Shown here: in pieces, positions 1 to 6,003 of the stretch
Numbering within the stretch: position 1 is the stretch's first letter
Layout of the letters: every line of letters starts with the position of its first letter
Source: Bdellovibrionales bacterium
Lineage (GTDB): Bacteria; Bdellovibrionota; Bdellovibrionia; Bdellovibrionales; UBA1609
Reading direction: 5' to 3'
NCBI GenBank assembly: GCA_020435085.1
Contig: JAGRAB010000009.1
Coordinates: forward strand, 1-6,224
DNA: 6,224 bases
Made by a program: the position numbers and the translations under genes
The notes under the pieces: model-generated
Database searches by the model: none
What the model was told of the DNA's origin: nothing
Seen by the model: the letters and a program-made list of their open reading frames with translations, nothing else

Positions 1-695
1 TTAACACTTTCTTTTTCTGGTGAGATTGATGAAAGAAGTTCTCCTGACACTTCCTCCATTACAATTTGAATCACTTTACTTTTAATATTAAAAGACTTCT
101 CGTCACCACCACCGCCAGCAAGATCTCCACCTAATACAATTCTACCATTAAGAGCTTGAAACTCTCCAATTTGAGAAGAGTACCAAGTCTGATCCATTTC
201 AATGGTCCGTTTTCCATCAATATATTGGTAACTGATAATTTTATTGAGAGCATTGGCAACTGATTTTTTTACTAAATCATCCTGCTGACCGTCTTTTAAA
301 TTTAAAAGAACATTAAGTCCCGCTGAAATATGATAATGCTCATCTTTAATCAGTTCATGAGTAATAAGACCGGGGGATTCAAGTTGTGGAGAAAGAAATA
401 TTCTATTGTCGTCATGAACATAAAAAGCACTCGTTCGCGTGGATTTCCGAGGCTTATGATCTTCAAGGTTCAACTCGACAAAATCTGTTTTGTCCATCTG
501 CACTTGTAGATTTGAAATAAAAGAATCAAGGTTCCAATCAAATTGAACACCCATCTTCTTTTTGTCGACAATAACTTTTAATTTTTGCAAGTCATTGCTT
601 AGTTGATTCCTCAAGACTTTTACAGGTGCTGCGTGAACATCAAAAAAACTCACAAATGGAAGTAGTATCGCTAAAAAAAGTAAATACTTATGCAT
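1..695 (-). CDS. Secreted protein of unknown function, 3' end cut by window edge
   Basis: A minus-strand frame is open from an ATG at 695-693 to the left edge, giving 231 residues with no stop, so the C-terminus lies outside the window. The N-terminus (MHKYLLFLAILLPFVSFFDVHA) is a typical Sec signal peptide: a basic residue, a hydrophobic core, and a V-H-A site giving cleavage near residue 22. The mature part is mixed alpha/beta and charged. It has the stretch ITHELIKDEHYHIS (111-124) and a run of four glycines (194-197) followed by DEKSF. His113-Glu114 is not part of an HExxH zinc-protease motif. An in-frame ATG at 710-708 would add MLCGV; it has a GGGA about 10 nt upstream, whereas the 695 ATG has no clear ribosome site, so the longer start is possible. 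A stop lies just upstream of 710. I do not recognise the family; a periplasmic or outer-surface location is inferred from the signal peptide. Confidence 0.8.
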   Translation of the reverse strand, partial: MHKYLLFLAILLPFVSFFDVHAAPVKVLRNQLSNDLQKLKVIVDKKKMGVQFDWNLDSFISNLQVQMDKTDFVELNLEDHKPRKSTRTSAFYVHDDNRIFLSPQLESPGLITHELIKDEHYHISAGLNVLLNLKDGQQDDLVKKSVANALNKIISYQYIDGKRTIEMDQTWYSSQIGEFQALNGRIVLGGDLAGGGGDEKSFNIKSKVIQIVMEEVSGELLSSISPEKESV

Positions 696-710
696 AACAC
701 CACATAACAT

Positions 711-874
711 ATTTATTCATTCCCGAACAGCCCCCTTATGTAGTTTGGATTTTTTACACGCAACTTAAGCAAGCCATTGCCGCAGAAAAGAAACCATTTA
801 TTCGTGAAAAGCTTTATTTCATAAATTTTTCAAAAATCGAATAATGAAAAGTATAATAAAAACATACACCTTTC
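711..874. other. AT-rich intergenic region with nested inverted repeats
   Basis: No gene is visible here. Between 798 and 844 there is a nested arrangement. TTATTCG (798-804) is the inverse of CGAATAA (838-844). Inside it, TGAAA (805-809) pairs with TTTCA (817-821), and 825-837 (ATTTTT-C-AAAAAT) is a separate perfect palindrome. These stems are AT-rich and weak, and could arise by base composition alone. A TACATA -10-like box on the minus strand (742-737) with TTGCGT upstream (763-758) has only a 15-bp spacer, so I do not call a promoter. The region would hold the promoter or leader of the leftward secreted gene. Confidence 0.3.
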
Positions 875-1144
875 TTACTCAGTAGCTATTTCAAAACCAT
901 CAAAAGGCACTTTTGAGTCTAAATAATATTCATTTCCCCTTAATTTACTACCAAACAATGTATCTCTAAAATAGTAGATCGGCTCTCCACTAGAGGAAAG
1001 TAAAGTATAGCCGCCGGCATTATTATAGCCCCATTCTTTTACATTTGTATTGTTTCTTCTGATAGACCGACTATTACTACTAAAGAAATAAATCAATGTG
1101 TAAATAGAGGGAATGCTGATTAACTGGAAACAACTTGTTAACAC
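875..1144 (-). CDS. Doubtful small ORF, 89 aa
   Basis: This minus-strand frame of 89 codons begins with GTG (1144-1142) and ends in TAA at 875. A TAG lies seven codons upstream in frame, and no in-frame ATG exists, so GTG is the only normal start apart from an internal TTG; no good ribosome site precedes it. The first half (MLTSCFQLISIPSIYTLIYFF) is hydrophobic and could pass as a signal or membrane segment. The second half is rich in Gly, Tyr and Asp and reads more like real protein than a random frame. It overlaps no other gene. It could be a genuine small exported protein, the 3' remnant of a decayed gene that lost its original start, or chance. I do not recognise it. Confidence 0.3.
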   Translation of the reverse strand: MLTSCFQLISIPSIYTLIYFFSSNSRSIRRNNTNVKEWGYNNAGGYTLLSSSGEPIYYFRDTLFGSKLRGNEYYLDSKVPFDGFEIATE

Positions 1145-1182
1145 TCTTAATGATTTTAGCTATCCGACATCATAACATTTGA

Positions 1183-1197
1183 GACACCTTTGGTGTC
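1183..1197. promoter_or_regulatory. Perfect palindrome between divergent -10-like boxes
   Basis: GACACC-TTT-GGTGTC is a perfect 6-bp inverted repeat with a 3-nt centre. Just to its right, TATAGA (1206-1211) on the plus strand and TATACT (1209-1204, reading minus) are overlapping -10-like boxes. With a 17-bp spacer the plus-strand -35 would fall at 1183-1188, inside the palindrome, which suits an operator or activator site. Neither strand has a good -35. No T-run follows on either side, so a Rho-independent terminator is unlikely. The regulatory role is inference. Confidence 0.35.
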
Positions 1198-1330
1198 AGA
1201 ATTAGTATAGACATTCAAGGGTCTTATGCGCGATGCAATACTTTTAAAAAATTTCATTTAACAAAAATGAGTAGATAGGTAGAATCATCTCCATAGTCTC
1301 TGTTGATATATCGAAAAACTATCATGAAAT

Positions 1331-1339
1331 GGAGAGGAG
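1331..1339 (+). promoter_or_regulatory. Ribosome binding site deciding the start at 1348
   Basis: GGAGAGGAG is a strong Shine-Dalgarno match ending 8 nt before the ATG at 1348. It lies inside the longer frame that would begin at TTG 1303, and shows that the true start is 1348. Confidence 0.8.
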
Positions 1340-1347
1340 CCAGACTA

Positions 1348-2034
1348 ATGAAAAATAATTTGAAAATGATATTAATGTTTATGTTATTTAGTTTTCTATA
1401 CCCTCAAATTTCAAATGGAACAGAATACAAATGGTATAATATATCGATTCGGTGTGAACTCAGAGGTGATGTATTAGACTTATCTTCTTCAAGAAGATCT
1501 CTACCTATTCATTTAAGACATAATACTATAGTTGAAGTTATTGCTGAGCCTTCTCAAGCTGGGGGTAACACATATGATTTTACCAAGTATTCATATCACC
1601 AGCACGTTTACGACGATAAAAGCCCAATGCCTAATATGATAACAAGAACCTTCTCCCCTTCAGAAGAAATAAAACAATTGCAACACGAAATTGGTGGATT
1701 AAATAGTTCTCAACTGACAAGTCGCTTACAAATCACCGGAGGTGTCGGTGCTAAATTGTATCATGACTTTAGTTATATTTATGCTTTAAAACTTTACAAA
1801 TCCCTATTACAAAAAATGGGAGCTACTAATATACCTGATTTTGCAACTGATCGCCCATATATTTCAAAACCGTTAGGTCCTATTGCCGAACTTGGTATCC
1901 AACCAGGAAATGGCAACGGTTTATTTGTCAGAGACCATACTAGCTATAGCTCTATACAAATTCATTACCCTAGAGATAAACACAATGGTCTTGCATATCA
2001 TATTTATCATAACTGCCGTTATCGGAGTTGGTAG
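1348..2034 (+). CDS. Secreted protein of unknown function, 228 aa
   Basis: The start at 1348 is chosen for its strong ribosome site and because it places a good Sec signal peptide at the N-terminus (MKNNLKMILMFMLFSFLYPQ, cleavage probably just after ISNG near residue 24). The frame can be extended to a TTG at 1303, but this adds 15 residues that would bury the signal. The mature protein has exactly two cysteines, Cys36 and Cys223, near its two ends, suitable for one disulfide. It is rich in His and Tyr (for example YHQHVYDD at 83-90 and YHIYHNCRY at 217-225). A helical-looking segment runs around 134-157, followed by a Gly/Pro-rich stretch near 176-192. I recognise no domain. It is the only clear plus-strand gene here and converges on comM with 16 bp between stops. 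Location in the periplasm, or export outside the cell, is inferred from the signal peptide alone. Confidence 0.8.
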   Translation: MKNNLKMILMFMLFSFLYPQISNGTEYKWYNISIRCELRGDVLDLSSSRRSLPIHLRHNTIVEVIAEPSQAGGNTYDFTKYSYHQHVYDDKSPMPNMITRTFSPSEEIKQLQHEIGGLNSSQLTSRLQITGGVGAKLYHDFSYIYALKLYKSLLQKMGATNIPDFATDRPYISKPLGPIAELGIQPGNGNGLFVRDHTSYSSIQIHYPRDKHNGLAYHIYHNCRYRSW

Positions 2035-2050
2035 ACCTCGTGAAGTCCTT

Positions 2051-3481
2051 TTAATCTAACATCTCAATTTCTAAGAAAGGTCGAACTGCAAATTTATCTG
2101 CCTGAGCAAGGTGTTTAAGAGCTATTTTTTCTTCCCCATCAAGATCGGCAAAAGAGCGTGCCACTCTTAAGAGAGCTCGCCGCCTTCGAAAATTCAAATG
2201 ATCGTCAATATAACCCATGGCTGTGAGGTTGGAATGAGTGAGATCACCCATTAAATCCTTCTCCATTTGCCTGCCATTGACATCACCTTCTCTATAAGTT
2301 TGAAACTCTCTCGCTTTTTGAACATGTTTTTGAATTTCAAGAAGAGAAACCTTTTCAGAGCTCATCCACTTATGACTAAAAGATAAAATATCAAAGCGAT
2401 CAAGAATAGGACCACTCAATCTTTCTAAATAAGATCGACATTTTCTCAAACTAAACCGGCATGCCACATAGTTTTTTGGAACAAATTTTCCACAAGGGCA
2501 AAGATTAGTTGTGGCAATCAATTGAAATTGTGCCGGCAAAGTTTTTTGAACTCCTTTTCTTGCCACTCGAACAACTCCCGCCTCCATGGGTTCACGCAAG
2601 GCCTCTTGAACCTCGGGTGAAAACTCTAAAAACTCATCTAAAAGTAATATTCCGCCATGAGCTCGAGAAAGTTCACCAGGAACAATGGGCACATTGCCAC
2701 CAATCATTGCCATTGTTGGCGTTGTATGATGAGGGGCCACCAGGGGTCTCCAAGTGGCTTCATCTCCAAACTGGAGGTGGAGTTTTCTAATTTTTCTAAA
2801 ACTCTCTTCGTCTGGATTTTTTATTAATGAGTGAACGGCATTAGCCAATGTTGTTTTACCTGAACCTGCTGGCCCAGCCAGCAGGGCTGAATGTTCACCA
2901 AGTGCTAAAATAGAAAGCAAGTCGGCCATAGGTTTTGAGAACGACAATGTGTCATCTAATTGAGGAGGTTTTAATAAACTTAAAGCATTACTTGAAGGAA
3001 CTTGAAGTGTTTCATGAAGCTCTACTAAAGACCGCACTTGTATCGATTGACAGTAAAGGTTTTGCGAACCTACTCCTGTAATAATATTAAACTCTCCCCT
3101 ACTGGGAACAAAATCTTTAAGATCTGCTGGTTGATGTATCTTTCCACTGAGATCAATTTCTCCATAAAAGTAACTCCCCGCCGGAAATGACCACCGTTTT
3201 TCAATATTCATCAATGACAAAATTCCAATTGCCATTGGAAGATCTAAGCCTTGTGATGTTTTTTTAAGATGATTCGGTCGAAAATTAATAGTGATTTTTT
3301 GAGCTTTTGGCCATGGTAAACCACTATTCTCAAAGGCTGTTTTGATTCGTTTAATACCGTCTTTCACAACGACATCCGGTAGCCCCAAGGGCTCAACAAT
3401 GGGAGCCCCTTTTGTTAAACTGATTTCTACCTCAACGGGCTGCCAACTCACACCTTGTTTCATCATGGATTGTATTTTCAT
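2051..3481 (-). CDS. comM: ComM/YifB-family Mg-chelatase-like AAA+ ATPase
   Basis: The 476 residues match this family in length (usually about 500) and order. An N-terminal ChlI/Lon-protease-like domain spans about 10-150 (GLPDVVVKDGIKRIKTAFEN, LDLPMAIGIL, YGEIDLSGKI). The Mg-chelatase-type AAA+ core spans about 180-370, and a C-terminal domain about 380-470 includes VARSFADLDG. Visible motifs are Walker A GPAGSGKT (203-210), APHHTTP (249-255), PGELSRAHGG (268-277), Walker B ILLLDEF (278-284), NLCPCG (326-331) with further Cys341 and Cys348, and SGPILDRFDI (356-365). Characterised ComM is a hexameric ATP-driven helicase that moves branched DNA during natural transformation; it does not insert magnesium. 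Oddities: the Walker A second Pro is Ala205, and the GQ-containing stretch that usually precedes the ATPase core is replaced by SFSKPMADLLSILALGEH. No clear ribosome site precedes the ATG at 3481; Met6 and Met7 are alternatives. Confidence 0.93.
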   Translation of the reverse strand: MKIQSMMKQGVSWQPVEVEISLTKGAPIVEPLGLPDVVVKDGIKRIKTAFENSGLPWPKAQKITINFRPNHLKKTSQGLDLPMAIGILSLMNIEKRWSFPAGSYFYGEIDLSGKIHQPADLKDFVPSRGEFNIITGVGSQNLYCQSIQVRSLVELHETLQVPSSNALSLLKPPQLDDTLSFSKPMADLLSILALGEHSALLAGPAGSGKTTLANAVHSLIKNPDEESFRKIRKLHLQFGDEATWRPLVAPHHTTPTMAMIGGNVPIVPGELSRAHGGILLLDEFLEFSPEVQEALREPMEAGVVRVARKGVQKTLPAQFQLIATTNLCPCGKFVPKNYVACRFSLRKCRSYLERLSGPILDRFDILSFSHKWMSSEKVSLLEIQKHVQKAREFQTYREGDVNGRQMEKDLMGDLTHSNLTAMGYIDDHLNFRRRRALLRVARSFADLDGEEKIALKHLAQADKFAVRPFLEIEMLD

Positions 3482-3531
3482 ACTGATATTTCAATGCAAG
3501 ATAATGCCGAAACTCAAAGTAAAATAGATTT

Positions 3532-3558
3532 GAGATGAGCACTTTAAGTCCTCATCTC
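3532..3558. repeat. Near-perfect 27-bp palindrome in the comM upstream region
   Basis: GAGATGAG (3532-3539) is the exact inverse of CTCATCTC (3551-3558). The interior continues the symmetry, with ACT (3541-3543) against AGT (3547-3549), interrupted only by a C-C mismatch (3540/3550) and a TTA centre. As RNA this gives an 8+3 bp stem with a triloop. It lies 51-77 bp upstream of the comM ATG, in a position for a leader hairpin or a dimeric operator. On the minus strand it is followed by AAATCTATTTTAC, not a clean T-run, so a canonical terminator is doubtful. Confidence 0.6.
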
Positions 3559-3616
3559 GGACGGACAGAGTTCAACAAGTACACTTAACATTATTTTTCT
3601 GAGCGCGAGGACCGAA

Positions 3617-3648
3617 GGTGAGAGCCCCCATTAGGGACGAGGCTCACC
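3617..3648. other. GC-rich hairpin-forming element between xerD and comM
   Basis: The plus strand can fold as GGT, bulge GA, GAGCC, CCC, loop ATTA, GGG, bulge ACGA, GGCTC, ACC: 11 pairs, mostly G-C. The surrounding block (3601-3652) has 34 G+C out of 52 bases, against roughly 40% in the flanks, and ends in an alternating TA run (about 3654-3661). No ORF of note covers it. No T-run follows on either strand. It could be a dispersed REP-like repeat, a structured leader or small RNA, or a transcription barrier; the sequence does not distinguish these. Confidence 0.5.
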
Positions 3649-3711
3649 GAGACTATATATATGATACTGCAATAACAAAGGAATAAAGGAAAAACTAACT
3701 TTACAACTTAC

Positions 3712-4575
3712 TTAGAGCTTTGAAAGTGGGTGATGTTTGTCGATCTCTTCACGAATTTTTGAAGTAGATACTGAGGTATAAATTTGAGTGGTTTGAATAC
3801 TTGAATGTCCTAAAAGCATTTGAATAGAGCGAAGGTCAGCCCCTCCTTCAAGAAGAGCCGTCGCACAACCATGACGAAATCTGTGAGGGTTCACCGTTTC
3901 AGAAAAACCTGCTTTTTCAGACCACGCAGCCAACCACCGCCAAATATCCACACGTGAAGGCCGTTTGCCTCGATCATTCATAAGGATAGAATTGGAACCA
4001 TCTTTTAAGAGCTTTGGTCTGACTTCAACGAGATAATCTTTTAACTCTCGACTTAAATTTTGAGTCAGGGGCACAAGCCGTTCTTTGCCACCTTTACCAA
4101 TAACTCGAAGCCACCCTTCGGTTTCATTGAGATCTTGAAGATTTAATGCAATTAACTCACTCACTCGGCAACCTAAACCAAAAAGTAAAAGTAACGTCAT
4201 TTGATTACGAGCTGTCTTATAAGGGTTTTCCACTTCACAGGCATTGTACAACTTTTGAAACTCTTCAAGGTTCAATGCTTTTGGGAGTGCTGCCTTCACT
4301 TTTGGCGGCCGCAAGGCTGTCAATGGCGGGATTTTCATTCCTTTTGATTCGCAGAATTTATAATAGGTCCGAATCGAACTAATCACTCGAGCCTGAGAGC
4401 GAGTGCTTAAGCCCCGTGATTTCATAAAATCATAAATTGCATGAATGTCTTTTCCGCTGGATTGAAACTCATTAAAGAGCTCAAGATCTCTTCGATAGGC
4501 AAGAACAGTGTTTCGAGAACGTCCACGGACGTGTTGTAAATTCTCAAAAAACTCAGTCCAATACTCGAGTGCCAT
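3712..4575 (-). CDS. xerD: Tyrosine site-specific recombinase, XerD-like
   Basis: The 287 residues are close to the usual 298 for Xer proteins. The N-terminal SAM-like DNA-binding domain (about 1-85) has RSRNTVLAYRRDLELF (19-34) and the helix around 64-78. The catalytic domain (about 98-280) has all expected active-site residues: Arg137 in GCRVSE, Lys161 in GKGGKERLVPL, His231 and Arg234 in HRFRHGCAT, His257 in LLGHSS, and the nucleophile Tyr266 in TTQIYT. The family cuts and rejoins DNA at dif sites to resolve chromosome dimers, normally as a XerC-XerD pair with FtsK. The HHP tail (281-283) resembles XerD more than XerC, but the C/D choice is tentative; a phage- or element-type integrase is less likely given the compact Xer architecture. 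The ATG at 4575 has no strong ribosome site. It lies upstream of comM on the same strand, 230 bp away. Confidence 0.92.
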   Translation of the reverse strand: MALEYWTEFFENLQHVRGRSRNTVLAYRRDLELFNEFQSSGKDIHAIYDFMKSRGLSTRSQARVISSIRTYYKFCESKGMKIPPLTALRPPKVKAALPKALNLEEFQKLYNACEVENPYKTARNQMTLLLLFGLGCRVSELIALNLQDLNETEGWLRVIGKGGKERLVPLTQNLSRELKDYLVEVRPKLLKDGSNSILMNDRGKRPSRVDIWRWLAAWSEKAGFSETVNPHRFRHGCATALLEGGADLRSIQMLLGHSSIQTTQIYTSVSTSKIREEIDKHHPLSKL

Positions 4576-4611
4576 ACTCGACTATTACCGCGTATTTTTA
4601 GAAATTACGCA

Positions 4612-4639
4612 AGCTTAGCTCATATTTAACGCTTGGCAA
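4612..4639 (-). promoter_or_regulatory. Possible promoter for xerD
   Basis: Reading the minus strand, TTGCCA (4639-4634) and TAAGCT (4617-4612) are separated by 16 bp and lie 37 bp or more upstream of the xerD ATG. The -35 matches the consensus well and the -10 only moderately. The assignment rests on similarity alone; read-through from the lipoprotein genes is an alternative. Confidence 0.3.
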
Positions 4640-4663
4640 AATTTTTGATTTGTATCGAAATAT

Positions 4664-5308
4664 TTACCCGCCGAAACCAACCATAGCTCCAAACTTTCCA
4701 ATCCAACTTTCAACGCCATTGATAATTTCAAAAACTTGAAATTGAACCACTGATTGAAGCTCCCCATCTGAAGTATAAAAACTACGAAGTGCTAGTTTTG
4801 GAGTTCCACCATGTCCCATAATGGCCACATATTCATCATTATTAATGGAAGGGGTTTGAATACTTTCAAAGTATTCTGTCACTGGTTTTGAATCACCTTT
4901 AAATTGAACTTGAATTAAAAGTGCCGATTCTAAACCATTTTCTGTAATACCTTCGACATAGATCACTTTTGCAAGGTCAATATCTAATGCCGAATAATCT
5001 TCATGGCCCAATAAGCCAAAATGAATCAAGCTTGCAGCACTCACCGCCTGACCCATTGGGGACGGACCATCAACAAAGTAAATATAAGAGTCGGGAAGAG
5101 CCACAAGTTCATCAAATTTACTTTTTGCAGAAGAGTTAACTCCACCTTCTACAAATGACTGCACCTCTTGAATTTGCTCCATGAGTTCTTCACTTGTTAA
5201 CCCTGCATCAGCCTCAATCCATTGTTGTGAACAGGCACCCAACGAAAGCACGAGAGTTATTGCTCCTACACTTTTTATCATCTTTTGAATTCCATTTGTT
5301 GTTTTCAT
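4664..5308 (-). CDS. Lipoprotein of unknown function, 214 aa
   Basis: The start is taken at ATG 5308 because AGG lies 8 nt upstream; the frame also opens at ATG 5326, six residues earlier, but without a ribosome site. The N-terminus (MKTTNGIQKMIKSVGAITLV) leads into the lipobox LGAC, with the lipidated cysteine at residue 26. Ser follows the cysteine, which by the E. coli +2 rule favours the outer membrane. The mature part is acidic. It begins with a helical segment (LTSEELMEQIQEVQSFVEGG), then looks strand-rich, and ends in Gly/Phe (FGAMVGFGG). It has no cysteine besides the lipobox one. I recognise no family. It follows the 5337-5969 lipoprotein gene by 28 nt on the same strand, so the two are probably co-transcribed. 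Confidence 0.85.
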   Translation of the reverse strand: MKTTNGIQKMIKSVGAITLVLSLGACSQQWIEADAGLTSEELMEQIQEVQSFVEGGVNSSAKSKFDELVALPDSYIYFVDGPSPMGQAVSAASLIHFGLLGHEDYSALDIDLAKVIYVEGITENGLESALLIQVQFKGDSKPVTEYFESIQTPSINNDEYVAIMGHGGTPKLALRSFYTSDGELQSVVQFQVFEIINGVESWIGKFGAMVGFGG

Positions 5309-5316
5309 GGGTTTTA

Positions 5317-5320
5317 CCTG
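5317..5320 (-). promoter_or_regulatory. Ribosome binding site favouring the start at 5308
   Basis: CAGG on the minus strand ends 8 nt before ATG 5308. The alternative ATG at 5326 is preceded by TTCAAAATAA, which has no purine-rich site, so 5308 is preferred. Confidence 0.5.
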
Positions 5321-5336
5321 CTTCATTTATTTTGAA

Positions 5337-5969
5337 CTATTTCAAGATAAAGAAAATCTTTCTTGGTGTTCCTGGCCATCCACATGCATATCCATCCACA
5401 CTACTCACATAAACTTCACCGCGAAATGTATTTTGATATGAGTAGCCATCAGTTCCTTGAACAGCTTGGGCATCATAAAACTCCATATAAGGAATGTAGA
5501 GTTGAGCCACGCGCCCATCATCATGAACAGCTTCTAAACTTAAGTTTGTTAAGTTCCATACACTTGAAAGGTTACTTGCATAAGTTCCGTTGGGTTGCAC
5601 CACTCGAAGCCTCCAATAACCAGTTGTAAATGGACATTCTGTGATTGGTGTTGATAAAACTTCCATATAGCCACCAAGATCAACCGGACCACTATAAGCC
5701 GAGTTAGTATTTACAACTGGTGAATAAAGGGCTAGCGCGAAGTCAACAGCATCATCCATTGAAGCATTTGCTGCCGTCTGTAACTCATCAGTGTAAGAGC
5801 CACAGCTTGCACAAGCGGGATGGCCATTGCGATCGGGTGCTGTAGCCACTGCTGCACCTTTCTTTTTATCTTTTCCACAACCTGTAAAAAGGATGGAAAC
5901 AGATATTAAGGTGACAACTAAAAACACCCACGCTGTCCATGAATCTTTTTTAAAAGTTAGGGTTTCCAT
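5337..5969 (-). CDS. Cysteine-bearing lipoprotein of unknown function, 210 aa
   Basis: The ATG at 5969 has AGAGG 6 nt upstream (5980-5976). A basic N-terminus and hydrophobic segment (about 12-28) end in the lipobox FTGC, with Cys31 lipidated; Gly at +2 favours the outer membrane. A Lys-rich linker follows (GKDKKKG, 32-38). The mature protein has four more cysteines: a CASC pair (Cys53, Cys56), Cys112 and Cys196, which could make two disulfides. The body from about 95 is strand-rich with many Tyr, Val and Asn (for example GYWRLRVVQPNGTY, 117-130), like a beta-sandwich or adhesive domain, although I recognise no named family. It sits between the cut gene on the right (34 nt gap) and the second lipoprotein (28 nt gap). 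Confidence 0.87.
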   Translation of the reverse strand: METLTFKKDSWTAWVFLVVTLISVSILFTGCGKDKKKGAAVATAPDRNGHPACASCGSYTDELQTAANASMDDAVDFALALYSPVVNTNSAYSGPVDLGGYMEVLSTPITECPFTTGYWRLRVVQPNGTYASNLSSVWNLTNLSLEAVHDDGRVAQLYIPYMEFYDAQAVQGTDGYSYQNTFRGEVYVSSVDGYACGWPGTPRKIFFILK

Positions 5970-6003
5970 TTTATACCTCTTTGTTTTCCTTTATTTTTTA
6001 ATT

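Noticed and set aside
1303..1347. Extended TTG start for the secreted gene
   Set aside because: The strong ribosome site at 1331-1339 and the signal peptide both point to ATG 1348.
2509..2790. 93-codon plus-strand ORF inside comM
   Set aside because: It lies antisense to the conserved ATPase core, whose motifs explain the sequence; a shadow frame.
3342..3527. 61-codon plus-strand ORF over the comM start
   Set aside because: Most of it is antisense to the ComM N-terminal domain, and it has no independent coding evidence.
3617..3648. Rho-independent terminator after xerD
   Set aside because: The hairpin is strong, but no T-run follows it on either strand and it is more than 60 bp past the xerD stop.
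4146..4382. 78-codon plus-strand ORF inside xerD
   Set aside because: Antisense to the Xer catalytic domain; a shadow frame.
4591..4640. A dif site for Xer beside xerD
   Set aside because: The gap contains short inverted pieces (GCGTA/TACGC, CAAGC/GCTTG) but not the two 11-bp arms and 6-bp centre of a dif site in recognisable form.
5194..5629. Two plus-strand ORFs over the lipoprotein genes (5194-5412 and 5363-5629)
   Set aside because: They are antisense to two genes with clear lipoboxes and ribosome sites, and have no signal or domain of their own.
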